A stretch of DNA of 64,000 nt from Anaerorhabdus furcosa (GCF_900167375.1 NZ_FUWY01000003.1:186001-250000), one strand, 5' to 3'; counted from the stretch's first letter, positions 35,686 to 44,589 are shown. Numbers and translations: made by a program. Notes: generated by a model from the sequence alone, not told the origin.

Positions 35686-36657
35686 TTAATCTTTATACAT
35701 TTCGTATAAGAAGTCGTAGAATCCTTCAGGTATTTTTACAAAGCGATTTGCTCCAGCCCCATCGCTTTCAAAGAAGAACCCATTTTCATTATCAAAGAAA
35801 TTCTCTACTGAATTTTCTGGTGTCATTGCTACAAAATGATTAATAATTGCTTCTTGCATCTCTGCATTAATATAGTCTGAATTTACCCATAATGGTCCAT
35901 TTGGTACATCTACTTCATCAATAATATAAAGTTGATCCATATAATCATCGCCATATTTACAACAGAATGCTCCTGCATAAACTTTATTTTCTACAATTAA
36001 TTGAACACTTCCTGGATGATTTCCTCCAAATTGAACTTCTGAGAAAATTCCACCATCTTTAGTTGTCTTTTCGAATACTTGAGTTTTTGTTGTTACTTTA
36101 CCATTACCCTCTGGTCCAAACGCCATAAACAATGTTGTTGTTGGTACAAGTCTTCCAGAGGTAGATGTTGCTGATACAAATGAAAATGATTTATCTACTA
36201 ATTGACTATATTGTTCTTCTTTAGTTTTTCCAGCAAAATCTGCTTCATTTGCTTTGTTAGTAGCAATAAATGCAGGGTATGATGCTTGATTAACATCGCC
36301 ATCTACTCCATAAGTAACAAGTGGGATAATAGCATCATCTTCCATCTTTGTTGCAACAAATGTTGCTCCAGATTCCCAAGCAATTTGTGCTGTGCCCGTT
36401 AACATAGCTTCTGTTACCGCAGAGTAGTCATCACACACAATACCATTGATTTTTACTCCATCACCTAATGCTTTTTGTAATTCATTAATTAACATTTGAT
36501 CTACAGTACTAATTGTTCCAGAACCCTCATTTGGTAAGAACGCTACTGTAATTGTATCTAATGTTTTATTTCCTGAATCTGAATTTGTTTCACTATTTTT
36601 TGTTTGACATCCCACAAGTAACACAAGTGAGAAAAGTGCTAGTAATAATTTCTTCAT
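35686..36657 (-). CDS. phnD: Phosphonate-binding lipoprotein
   Basis: 323-residue periplasmic-type binding protein anchored as a lipoprotein: signal peptide ending LLVGCQTK puts the lipid cysteine at residue 17. The body matches the PhnD/SsuA group, including VAFLPNEGSG near the start, GTAQIAWESGATFV and SFSFVSATSTSGRLVPT. It would capture phosphonates, phosphite or related anions outside the membrane. GGAGG precedes the ATG by four bases. An intrinsic terminator lies between it and the phnG...phosphatase genes upstream, so transport genes may be expressed separately. Confidence 0.92.
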   Translation of the reverse strand: MKKLLLALFSLVLLVGCQTKNSETNSDSGNKTLDTITVAFLPNEGSGTISTVDQMLINELQKALGDGVKINGIVCDDYSAVTEAMLTGTAQIAWESGATFVATKMEDDAIIPLVTYGVDGDVNQASYPAFIATNKANEADFAGKTKEEQYSQLVDKSFSFVSATSTSGRLVPTTTLFMAFGPEGNGKVTTKTQVFEKTTKDGGIFSEVQFGGNHPGSVQLIVENKVYAGAFCCKYGDDYMDQLYIIDEVDVPNGPLWVNSDYINAEMQEAIINHFVAMTPENSVENFFDNENGFFFESDGAGANRFVKIPEGFYDFLYEMYKD

Positions 36658-36708
36658 ATATCCTCCACGTAGTTCGCCTACACTAGTACTATAGTTTTTA
36701 TTTATGAA

Positions 36709-36748
36709 AATGGAATTAACTCTTTGTTAAAACTGAGTTAATTCCATT
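36709..36748 (-). terminator. Terminator inside the phn locus
   Basis: Perfect 14-bp stem AATGGAATTAACTC / GAGTTAATTCCATT with a 12-base loop, followed on the minus strand by TTCATAAAT. It overlaps the stop codon of the inositol-monophosphatase-like gene and precedes phnD by about 50 bases. Confidence 0.75.
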
Positions 36749-37547
36749 CATTACATTCGCTAATAAATTGTTGAAGTAATTCTTTTGATGTTGCAGCAAT
36801 GCACGTTTGATTACACTCTAACGTATTTAAAGTGTAATAAACATCCATATTACCTCCCACCTCTTCCAATATAATTCTCGCTGCAGCATAATCCCATATC
36901 TTAATATGATTCGATATGAATAATTGTTCTTTGTTTTGCGCAAGATGACATATCGCAAGTGAACTACATCCTAAACTACGATGTGCTCTTATTTTTTTAC
37001 TGATTTCTTCTAAATTTAATCCATGCTGCTTATTGAATCCCAGCAATGATTTAATACTTCCGTTGAGTATACTTTCCTTCATTTCTGAAATTGGTAACTT
37101 CATTAATCTTGTTTGATTAACAAATGCACCTTGATCAGTTATGCAATGAAATACTTCATCATTTACTACATCATATACAATACCAAATGTTGGTTTACCT
37201 TGATGATAATAAGCAAGAGATACGGCATAGTTACAACGTTGACTAATGAAATTAGTCGTTCCATCAATTGGATCTAAAATCCACAAATTACTATTTAGTA
37301 TTTCATTGACATTTTCTTCGCAAAGCCATGAATCCTCTACATACTTTTCTTTTAAAGAATTCATAATTTTATTTTGAACTTCAACATCACAATTTGTTAC
37401 AAGATCACTAATATCATTATTTTTCATTTCGATGATGATTTCATTTTTTTCTTTTAATTCTTTTCCTACTAGTTTTACAATTGCATAGGCATCTTTAAAT
37501 TTGCTTGATATAAGTTCCAATTTCTGGTTCATTTCCATACTCACCAT
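36738..37547 (-). CDS. Inositol monophosphatase-family phosphatase in the phn locus
   Basis: About 269 residues of the Mg-dependent IMPase/CysQ family. Metal-binding motifs are CEEN in place of the usual GEE(S/T) element, then LDPIDGTTNF, and WDYAAARIILEEVGG near the C-terminus. Start is uncertain: a TTG at 37571 lacks a site, ATG at 37547 lies 11 bases after GGAGG, and ATG at 37532 follows GGTGAG. All overlap the preceding PHP gene. Its position suggests it removes a phosphate from a sugar phosphate arising from C-P lyase action; that is inference and the substrate is unknown. Confidence 0.8.
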   Translation of the reverse strand: MVSMEMNQKLELISSKFKDAYAIVKLVGKELKEKNEIIIEMKNNDISDLVTNCDVEVQNKIMNSLKEKYVEDSWLCEENVNEILNSNLWILDPIDGTTNFISQRCNYAVSLAYYHQGKPTFGIVYDVVNDEVFHCITDQGAFVNQTRLMKLPISEMKESILNGSIKSLLGFNKQHGLNLEEISKKIRAHRSLGCSSLAICHLAQNKEQLFISNHIKIWDYAAARIILEEVGGNMDVYYTLNTLECNQTCIAATSKELLQQFISECNEWN

Positions 37548-38283
37548 GATTATCACTACCTCCTGTTTCAATCAATTTATATTGAAGTGCTAGTTCATGA
37601 CATATCGCAACTTCTTTTTGATTGTGTGAACTGTGATATGTTTCGATACCATCTATTCCTAATTGATGATAGCGATGTATTTCTTTGATACATTGGCTAT
37701 TAAATGGGTGTGCTAGCACTGCTATTCCACCATCTTGATGAATTGCATTAATTGCATCTTCGATACTAGGTAACTCTAGTTTCATAAGACATGGACCACC
37801 ACTTTTAAACATTGTTTTATAGAATGTACCATAGTATTGATCTGTAACTTCTTTTTCAATTAATACTTTTAAAATATGTTGTTTATAAATCGTTGTACTG
37901 TTTTTTTGATTTTGATAAACATCATTCATCGAAATGTCATAACCCAAGTTCTTTAAAACTTCTACTTGTTTATAAGCAATTTCTTTTCTTTGCTTTAATG
38001 TGTTTTCACATAATTGTTTTATCTTCGTTGCTTCTAAGTTGAAATGATATCCAAGAATATGAATTTCTCTATTTAGTGTTCTATCCCATGTACTTATTTC
38101 TATTCCAGTGATGACTTCCATTTCACTATCATTATGTTTTAAGGCTTCTAATGTTCCTTCAAATGTATCATGATCTGTAATTGAGATTGAATTGCACCCT
38201 CGTATTTTACTTATCGCAATGATTTCCTCAATACTTCTTGATGAATCAGAATAGCTTGAATGGATATGCCAATCCTTATTCAT
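37495..38283 (-). CDS. PHP-domain phosphoesterase of C-P lyase pathway (PhnPP-like)
   Basis: About 262 residues of the PHP family: DWHIHSSYSD (HxH), SITDHDTFEG, GIEIST, LAHPFN and the C-terminal GGSDNHG supply the metal ligands. A PHP enzyme of Eggerthella lenta in a comparable phn setting hydrolyses the 5-phosphoribosyl 1,2-cyclic phosphate made by PhnJ down to ribose 5-phosphate and phosphate; this gene probably replaces PhnP and PhnN in that way. ATG at 38283 has AGAGGAG six bases upstream and overlaps the phnL stop by eight bases. Confidence 0.8.
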   Translation of the reverse strand: MNKDWHIHSSYSDSSRSIEEIIAISKIRGCNSISITDHDTFEGTLEALKHNDSEMEVITGIEISTWDRTLNREIHILGYHFNLEATKIKQLCENTLKQRKEIAYKQVEVLKNLGYDISMNDVYQNQKNSTTIYKQHILKVLIEKEVTDQYYGTFYKTMFKSGGPCLMKLELPSIEDAINAIHQDGGIAVLAHPFNSQCIKEIHRYHQLGIDGIETYHSSHNQKEVAICHELALQYKLIETGGSDNHGEYGNEPEIGTYIKQI

Positions 38284-38977
38284 CAATAACTCCTCTTTGC
38301 ATATTGAATTCTTTATCGCAAAGTCCTTCCATAAACTCTAAGTCATGGAAAATACCAAGCATTGTTGTTCCATCATTTTTAAGTTGCTCTATGAGTGTTC
38401 TTACCTTTGACTTACTTGCATTATCAAGTGATGCAGTTGGTTCGTCTAACAAAAGAAGTTTTGGTTTTTTTACCATTGCCATCGCAATATTTACTCTTAA
38501 TTTCTCTCCACCTGAAAATGTATTTGGATAAGCATCCCATAATGTTTCGTCTAAATCAAAATGCTTTAAAATTGTTTCTGCTTTCTCTTTTGCTTCTTCT
38601 TCACTTCCACCTGTTTCTAATACTGCATTTTCTACAAGTTGTCTCGCAGTAGTTCTAGGCATTATTTTTAGAAACTGAGATACATAACCAATTTCATGTT
38701 TTCTTAAATGAACAATTTGTCGTTCACTTGCTTTACATAAATCTATCCACCCATATTCATCACTATCGTAGTGAATTTCACCTTTTTGTGGATAGTTTGT
38801 GCGATAGATTCCTTTTAAAATTGTGGATTTTCCACTGCCACTTCTACCTGTTATTCCAATAAACTCACCTTTCTTTAATGAAAGGTTGACATCTTCGCAT
38901 GCTTTTACTATTTTGTTGGCATTATATACAATAAACTCTTTTGATAGATTTTTAATTTCTAAACAAATTTCACTCAT
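38276..38977 (-). CDS. phnL: C-P lyase accessory ABC-type ATPase PhnL
   Basis: 233 residues. Walker A GRSGSGKST, family-specific KGIYRTNYPQKGEI, the HEIGYVSQFL Q-loop region, signature FSGGEKLRVNIAMA, Walker B LLLLDEPTASLD and switch HDLEF. PhnL is not a transporter ATPase; with PhnK it acts on the PhnGHIJ core complex. The ATG overlaps the stop of the hexapeptide gene (ATGA). Confidence 0.93.
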   Translation of the reverse strand: MSEICLEIKNLSKEFIVYNANKIVKACEDVNLSLKKGEFIGITGRSGSGKSTILKGIYRTNYPQKGEIHYDSDEYGWIDLCKASERQIVHLRKHEIGYVSQFLKIMPRTTARQLVENAVLETGGSEEEAKEKAETILKHFDLDETLWDAYPNTFSGGEKLRVNIAMAMVKKPKLLLLDEPTASLDNASKSKVRTLIEQLKNDGTTMLGIFHDLEFMEGLCDKEFNMQRGVIDE

Positions 38978-39585
38978 ATAGTTTCCTCATATTTCTTTAT
39001 GAATTCATCGATAGGTAAAACAAAATCTTGCCAGTTTTGAATTACTTTCTCTGCTGGCCAATTCCACCATGAAATTTTTTCTAAAGCTTCAATTTGTTGT
39101 GTATTGAAGCGATATTTTAATACTCTAGCTGGATTCCCTACTACAATAGCATAAGGTTCAACATCTTTTGTAACGACTGCTCCACTTCCTACAACACAAC
39201 CATTCCCTAGTGTTATTCCTGGTTTAATAATCGCTCCATGACCAATCCATGTATCGTGACCAATTGTTGTAATTCTTGATGCCCTAGTTTTAAAAAACTC
39301 TACATCATCTTCATCTGCTAAACCAAACATACGCCTACGGTAGGTAAAGTGATGCAGTGTTGGTCTCTCAATCGGATGATCAGTTGCTCCAATTCTCACC
39401 ATTGCTGCAATATTTGAAAAGTTTTTTACAATAACATTTTGCAAAATACAATACTCACCTGTATATGAAAATTTTCCTAAATCTACATTTTCCAAACGAT
39501 TAGAACAACCTACTTCTGTATACTCTTTCAAATCACACTCATGAATGATACAGTTTGAATTTATTGTCGGCTTCTTTGTAATCAT
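38974..39585 (-). CDS. Hexapeptide-repeat transferase of phosphonate metabolism
   Basis: 203-residue left-handed beta-helix acetyltransferase of the xenobiotic/CatB type. Repeats include VDLGKFSYTG, the active-site histidine region GHDTWIGHGA, and the closing CVVGSGAVVTKDVEPYAIVVGNPARV. A family of this type is recurrently found in C-P lyase loci; it may N-acetylate aminoalkylphosphonates as the unrelated PhnO does in E. coli. Acceptor substrate not provable from sequence. It starts one base after the phnM stop, implying re-initiation. Confidence 0.85.
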   Translation of the reverse strand: MITKKPTINSNCIIHECDLKEYTEVGCSNRLENVDLGKFSYTGEYCILQNVIVKNFSNIAAMVRIGATDHPIERPTLHHFTYRRRMFGLADEDDVEFFKTRASRITTIGHDTWIGHGAIIKPGITLGNGCVVGSGAVVTKDVEPYAIVVGNPARVLKYRFNTQQIEALEKISWWNWPAEKVIQNWQDFVLPIDEFIKKYEETI

Positions 39586-39586
39586 A

Positions 39587-40750
39587 TTAAACGCGATAGT
39601 TCATGTTGGATACAAGAACCCCTTCAACAAAGACATGTGTGATTGCTGGGTATTTATCAGGTAAACGCATTACAATTAACATATCTGCTTTTTTACCTAC
39701 TTCAATAGAACCTACTTCATGATCAATGTTTACTGCTTTGGCTGCATTTAAACTAACCTTATTAATCATTTCATGTAGAGGTTGCCCTTGATCTACCATC
39801 ATAAATACTGCATGTAATAATGATGCTGGATAGTAGTCAGAGCAAAGTATTTTTGCACATCCCGAATCAATCGCTTCTTTTGCACTAAGATTTCCTGCAT
39901 GAGAGCCACCCAATAATATATTAGGTGCACCAACAACTGTATCAAATCCTTGTTTATATGCTTCTTCTAGCACTTCCATGGTGATTGGAAATTCTGATAT
40001 TGTTGCATGGAAATTTTTAATTACTTCTAGTTTTTCCAATGTATCATCATCATGAGAAGCAATTGGAATTTTCTTCTCTTTTGCCAAATCAGCAATTTTA
40101 ATTATTTTATCTAATGTCAGTTTTTCTTTTGTCATTAAATCATTTACTTTTTGATTTACTTGCTCTTCAGTTAACCCTTCGTCATTCAAATATGATTTCT
40201 TGTAGATTTCTAAGTCGCGATACTGTCCTTGCCCTGGAGTATGGTCCATAAATGAGATAAGATGGACCTTATCTTCTTTAATGTAATTTACTACATCATT
40301 GTATACATCAATATTATCTAATTCTAAACGCAAGTGAAAACGATGATGTACTAAGTGAAGTTGTTTATGACTTTTATCGATAAGTTCTATCATCTTCTTC
40401 ACATTTTCAGGTTTACGTAATGCCTTTTTACCAGTTTCCTTTAGAAATGAAATTGAATGATACATTGTTGTAATTCCATGTGTAACAAGTTCTCTTTCAA
40501 ACTCATAAAGCGCTAAACTAAAATCCATTACACTTGTAACACGTGGGGCAGCAAGTTGTTCAATATAATCTGAATGAATATCAATAAATCCTGGAACAAG
40601 ATACCCTCCTTGCCCATCAATAATTTCATTGATTCCTTCATCTTCAATTGAGTATGCAATTTTTTGAATTATTCCATCTTTAATTAATACTTCGTAATTT
40701 TCAAGTACTCCATCTTTTGTTACAACATCTATATTTTTTATTTTTTTCAT
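39587..40750 (-). CDS. phnM: Alpha-D-ribose 1-methylphosphonate 5-triphosphate diphosphatase
   Basis: 387-residue amidohydrolase-superfamily enzyme that releases pyrophosphate from the ribose phosphonate triphosphate made by PhnGHIL, giving the PhnJ substrate. The metal motif DIHSDYIEQ is the PhnM form; further metal or active-site stretches are HLVHHRFHLR, SFMDHTPGQGQ, IASHDDDT and GAPNILLGGSHAGN. AGGAG lies five bases upstream of the ATG. Nine bases separate it from phnK. Confidence 0.94.
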   Translation of the reverse strand: MKKIKNIDVVTKDGVLENYEVLIKDGIIQKIAYSIEDEGINEIIDGQGGYLVPGFIDIHSDYIEQLAAPRVTSVMDFSLALYEFERELVTHGITTMYHSISFLKETGKKALRKPENVKKMIELIDKSHKQLHLVHHRFHLRLELDNIDVYNDVVNYIKEDKVHLISFMDHTPGQGQYRDLEIYKKSYLNDEGLTEEQVNQKVNDLMTKEKLTLDKIIKIADLAKEKKIPIASHDDDTLEKLEVIKNFHATISEFPITMEVLEEAYKQGFDTVVGAPNILLGGSHAGNLSAKEAIDSGCAKILCSDYYPASLLHAVFMMVDQGQPLHEMINKVSLNAAKAVNIDHEVGSIEVGKKADMLIVMRLPDKYPAITHVFVEGVLVSNMNYRV

Positions 40751-40758
40751 ATCATCTC

Positions 40759-41598
40759 CTATAGTAATGAGTAAACTAATTGTTGTGTATATGGATGTTG
40801 AGGGTCTTCCATAATTTGATCGGTAAGTCCAGATTCAACTATTTTTCCATTGAGCATAACAATGGTTCTATCTGCCAACATCTTAATAACACTCAAGTCA
40901 TGTGATACAACAATCATCGATACTTTACTTTCTCTTTGTATTTGTTTTATTAAATCCAATACATTTGCTTGCACTGACAAATCTAATCCCGTTGTAACTT
41001 CATCTAGTAAAAGAATAGGTGGATTATTCGACAATGCTTTAGCAATTTGAACTCTTTGTTGCATACCTCCAGAAAAGTTTTTAGGACACTCTTTCATACG
41101 ATATTCTGCAATATTCACTTTGTTCAATAAGTTCTTTCCTATTGTTGTCATCTGTTCAACATTTTGATGATTTGCAGCTATTAACTTTTCTGCAATATTT
41201 GAAATAGAAGAAAAATTCATTTTTAATCCTAAGTATGGGTTTTGATAAACCATACCTAAAATTGTGTTTCTAATCATTCTTTTTTGTTGATCTGTTTCTT
41301 CAAACACATTTTTCTTACCCTCTTTATGTCGTGCTAGTAAATATTGACCACTAGTTGCTTGTTGGTCAAAGTATAGACATTGAACTAGTGTAGACTTCCC
41401 ACTTCCTGACTCTCCAACAACCCCTAGGATTTCTCCTTCATAAAGTTCAATATTGATATCATTGCACGCATATACTGTTTTGCATTTTGGGCAATAATTA
41501 CCTTGCAATGTTTGACTTTGTTCATCACGACAAAAGTCACAACCAGGTCCAAATTGTTTATATAAATGTTTTACTTGAAATATTGGTTGTTCACTCAT
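40759..41598 (-). CDS. phnK: C-P lyase ATPase PhnK with an inserted zinc-ribbon-like motif
   Basis: About 279 residues. ABC core: Walker A GESGSGKST, Q-loop MVYQNPYLGL, signature FSGGMQQRVQIAKA, Walker B LLLDEVTTGLD, then SMIVVSHDLSVI. Between the first strand and Walker A there is an extra segment with C20-x2-C23 and C36-x2-C39, which E. coli PhnK lacks and which looks like a zinc ribbon. PhnK binds the PhnGHIJ core and is needed for activity. ATG at 41598 overlaps the phnJ stop as ATGA, with GGAG seven bases upstream. Confidence 0.92.
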   Translation of the reverse strand: MSEQPIFQVKHLYKQFGPGCDFCRDEQSQTLQGNYCPKCKTVYACNDINIELYEGEILGVVGESGSGKSTLVQCLYFDQQATSGQYLLARHKEGKKNVFEETDQQKRMIRNTILGMVYQNPYLGLKMNFSSISNIAEKLIAANHQNVEQMTTIGKNLLNKVNIAEYRMKECPKNFSGGMQQRVQIAKALSNNPPILLLDEVTTGLDLSVQANVLDLIKQIQRESKVSMIVVSHDLSVIKMLADRTIVMLNGKIVESGLTDQIMEDPQHPYTQQLVYSLL

Positions 41599-42437
41599 TG
41601 TATTTCTCCATTTCGTCTTTTTAAGCAATAACTTGTATCATTACATTGATAACTTACACTGCCAGATTCTTGATCAATAATTTCATCTAAATAAACATGA
41701 CTTGCACCACAATGACTACAACTTTTTCCTTTAAAGTTTTCTACTTCAAATGGAACATCTTCAAAATCAAGAGATATAACTTTAGTATAAGGAGGCACTG
41801 CATAAATTTTCTTTTCTCTTCCTGCACCAAGAAGAATTGTTGCTTTTGATTCGTTTAGTTTTGGATTGTCAAACTTTGGAATTGGACTTGGTGCCATAAC
41901 ATAACGATTATTTACTTCAACTGGATGATCTGCACCTGTTGCCATTGTGTTATATTTCATGATTTGTTCAAACAGTAATAGTTTTGCACCCGTGTACTCT
42001 TTTTCTCCGTGAAGAATTTTCGTTTTTGTTTCACTTGGTTCATAGTCACGAAGAGGTTCAGGGGTTGGGACTTGTAGAACGATAATTTGATTTTCATTTA
42101 ATTCTTCTTCTGGCACTCGATGGCGAGATTGAATAATCGTTGCATCTGTTGTTGATGTTGTTATTTCTACATCAGTTGTATCTGTGATTAGCTTTTTAAT
42201 ACTAATTGCATTAACACTTTCATCACTTCCCTGGTCGATTACCTTAACCACATCTTTTTGTCCAATACAAGAAAGTGTCAATTGAATACCTCCTGTACCC
42301 CACCCACGAGCTACTGGCATTTCTCTTGAAGCAAATGGTACTTGATATCCTGGAATTGCGATTGCTTTTAAAATTGATCTTCTTATTTCTCGTTTACTTC
42401 CTTCATCAAAGAAGGCAAAATTAAATTTCTTTTTCAT
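41595..42437 (-). CDS. phnJ: Carbon-phosphorus lyase catalytic subunit PhnJ
   Basis: 280-residue radical-SAM enzyme that cleaves the C-P bond of ribose 1-phosphonate 5-phosphate, giving an alkane and the 1,2-cyclic phosphate. All four conserved C-terminal cysteines are present (C240, C243, C265, C271; spacing C-x2-C-x21-C-x5-C), as is the glycyl-radical glycine (G30 in AIPGYQVPF). The block GWGTGGIQLT and GREKKIYAVPP are also conserved. ATG at 42437 has AAGGG eight bases upstream and overlaps phnI by 17 bases. The site looks intact, so the pathway should be functional. Confidence 0.96.
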   Translation of the reverse strand: MKKKFNFAFFDEGSKREIRRSILKAIAIPGYQVPFASREMPVARGWGTGGIQLTLSCIGQKDVVKVIDQGSDESVNAISIKKLITDTTDVEITTSTTDATIIQSRHRVPEEELNENQIIVLQVPTPEPLRDYEPSETKTKILHGEKEYTGAKLLLFEQIMKYNTMATGADHPVEVNNRYVMAPSPIPKFDNPKLNESKATILLGAGREKKIYAVPPYTKVISLDFEDVPFEVENFKGKSCSHCGASHVYLDEIIDQESGSVSYQCNDTSYCLKRRNGEIQ

Positions 42438-43527
42438 CACTATTTCCCTTTACTTTTCTTGCACTATTTAGTTTTGCTTGGAATGTAACATAATGCGGAA
42501 GTTTTAAATGTGATATAAAACCTGTTGCTTCTATACTATCTACATGGTACAAAACAAATTCCTCATCACTCGTCGCAAATCCTTCATCTTTTCTTTCCAA
42601 ACATTGATCTAGTATACTCATTGCTATCGCTTTGGTTTCATTTTGTCCCAGTGTAACTCCATAGCCAATTTCAAAATTAATTTCATGACTTCCATCTTTC
42701 AAAAGTTTTGTAACTGGAACTAAACTTTCAACTTCTGTTATTTCAATACTCCCAATTGAGTAAGAATCTTCTTCACTTGTTGGATTGTTTGGATTTTCAA
42801 TTGTGATTGGAAGTTGCCCAACTCTTAATTCTGCAACTGTTGGATGAACTGCTCCATATCCTCTTAATGATGCATAACCTAAACCGATAACTGCTTGACT
42901 CATTCCACGCTGTAAGATTTGTAATCTTTCGGAACGACTTGCTGGAAATTTTAATGTTTCTTTTGTTGTATCTCTTGGTTCAGTATCATCATTATCAATC
43001 TTTGCTATTAATCCTTCACTTTTTAAATAATCAACAACTTTAGGAAACTGCTCAATTTCACTTTCCTCTTTTTTAAATTTTGATTCTATTTTTCTAAAGA
43101 ATTTTCTTGCATCCTCATCTGTTTCATCTTTTAATTCAAAATCAACTAAACGATGCGTATAATCAAATGATGCTCCAAGAATTTGTCCTTTCGGAATATC
43201 TTTGAATGCTGCAGATATTCTTCTTTCTACAAACATCGATGAACTCTCTGCATTTCTTGAGTAATATTTTCTTGGTAATGTGGAACGATAAGCTCGTAAT
43301 AAGAATACCGCTTCTTCTACTGAGCCTTCAGCTTGTTTCAATGCAATTGCTGCAAGTTCTCTTGAATATAAAGATGATTCTGATAACACTTGATCAATCA
43401 ACAGACGAAATGAAGCTTCTATATCTTCTGTCTTGATTGATTTCTTTTTTTCTAGTCTTTTATATTTAAGCCGTTCAATACTTTTCTCTATTGCTTTTTG
43501 ACCGCCTCTAACCGCTACATATGCCAT
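42421..43527 (-). CDS. phnI: C-P lyase core subunit PhnI
   Basis: 368 residues, normal length. PhnI with PhnG, PhnH and PhnL attaches the phosphonate to the ribose of ATP, displacing adenine. The family start MAYVAVRGGQKAIEKS, the AFKDIPKGQILGASFDYTHRL stretch (read in parts), and GYASLRGYGAVHPTVAELR are recognisable. It follows phnH by 3 bases and overlaps phnJ. Confidence 0.95.
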   Translation of the reverse strand: MAYVAVRGGQKAIEKSIERLKYKRLEKKKSIKTEDIEASFRLLIDQVLSESSLYSRELAAIALKQAEGSVEEAVFLLRAYRSTLPRKYYSRNAESSSMFVERRISAAFKDIPKGQILGASFDYTHRLVDFELKDETDEDARKFFRKIESKFKKEESEIEQFPKVVDYLKSEGLIAKIDNDDTEPRDTTKETLKFPASRSERLQILQRGMSQAVIGLGYASLRGYGAVHPTVAELRVGQLPITIENPNNPTSEEDSYSIGSIEITEVESLVPVTKLLKDGSHEINFEIGYGVTLGQNETKAIAMSILDQCLERKDEGFATSDEEFVLYHVDSIEATGFISHLKLPHYVTFQAKLNSARKVKGNSDEKEI

Positions 43528-43530
43528 ACG

Positions 43531-44112
43531 TTACACTCTTTCTACTTGCGTTGTGCGTGGTAATGCAAGCAAGTTATAATTCTTATCTACAAAGATCAAA
43601 TCAACTCCTAGTGGAAATTCAATATTCTTTTCATTGCGTGCATCTAACCAATCACTTTGAATGTTAATTTTAATTTCTTTTGTTTCTTTAATCCCTGGCC
43701 CTTTACATCTATATACTTTCCCCGATGTACAACTATTACATTCAACAATAATTGTTGCGCTAAGATGCGGATCAATTAATGTCCCAATTTTTGCTTGTGA
43801 AATGATTTTATCTAACTCAGATTGGTTTTCATTAGGGATGAAAATATAATCTGCATTGGCTATATCATTTTTTCTGCAATATGTAATCATTGCCAATTTC
43901 TCATCAATGTTTTTACTTCCAATCACGTTGTAACTTGTATCTGCATCCAATAAAGAAATTGCAATTGCCTGAGTAGTTTTAAATAAGTCCATTGAATAAT
44001 CACAACCATTACAAATAGAATGAACATTCTTAACACTTGCAGCATATGACATACTATCAAGTACTTGTCTAAATAATTTTTGAGTATCAAAGACTCTATG
44101 AAATTTTGACAT
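43531..44112 (-). CDS. phnH: C-P lyase core subunit PhnH
   Basis: 193-residue homodimeric core protein. HRVFDTQKLFRQVLDSMS at the N-terminus and ERTTQV-like residues (LPRTTQVERV) at the C-terminus match the family, with GVDLIFVDKN before it. AGGAGG lies six bases before the ATG; the gene follows phnG by one base. Confidence 0.92.
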   Translation of the reverse strand: MSKFHRVFDTQKLFRQVLDSMSYAASVKNVHSICNGCDYSMDLFKTTQAIAISLLDADTSYNVIGSKNIDEKLAMITYCRKNDIANADYIFIPNENQSELDKIISQAKIGTLIDPHLSATIIVECNSCTSGKVYRCKGPGIKETKEIKINIQSDWLDARNEKNIEFPLGVDLIFVDKNYNLLALPRTTQVERV

Positions 44113-44113
44113 A

Positions 44114-44539
44114 TTATTCCTCCTGCATTGTATCGAATGATACTCTTGTTTTTAATATCGCTTGCATTTCTTGTCTTTGTTTTTGATCTTGTTTTTGCTT
44201 TTCTATTTCAATTGTTTTTTCAATTTTATAGCAGAGAGAACTCTCTGCATTAAATGCTGCATCAATAATCGCAAGAAGCTTTGCTTTCTTTAAATCAAAT
44301 CCTTGTAATATACCAAATCCAATGTGATTATCAATAATTACTCTACACTCACTTACAACAACTTCGCTTAAATAAAACAAACTATTCTTTGCACCTTCTC
44401 TTTTTCTAATCATTACCAAGCTATGAGATGGTGCTTCTATCTCTTTTACTTCATGCTGTTCATTTATCTTCTTAGCTAATGAACGAAGTAAACTTGTGTT
44501 CATGTTGATTAATACATTAGTCCTATCTTTTCTATTCAT
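44114..44539 (-). CDS. phnG: C-P lyase core subunit PhnG
   Basis: 141 residues. The family pattern is seen in SLLRSLAKKINEQHEV, a central VVVSECRVIIDNHIGFGILQG (read in parts) and AKLLAIIDAAF. First gene of the locus, with AGGAGG five bases before the ATG. No phnF regulator gene precedes it; a possible Pho-type promoter lies just upstream. Confidence 0.92.
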   Translation of the reverse strand: MNRKDRTNVLINMNTSLLRSLAKKINEQHEVKEIEAPSHSLVMIRKREGAKNSLFYLSEVVVSECRVIIDNHIGFGILQGFDLKKAKLLAIIDAAFNAESSLCYKIEKTIEIEKQKQDQKQRQEMQAILKTRVSFDTMQEE

Positions 44540-44589
44540 ACATTCCTCCTGTATTCAAATGTATTCTATCAATTCTTTTTCCTTGATTA

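Noticed and set aside
40759-41598. phnK as an oligopeptide importer ATPase
   Set aside because: The ABC core resembles DppD/OppF, but position between phnJ and phnM and the ATGA coupling identify it as PhnK.
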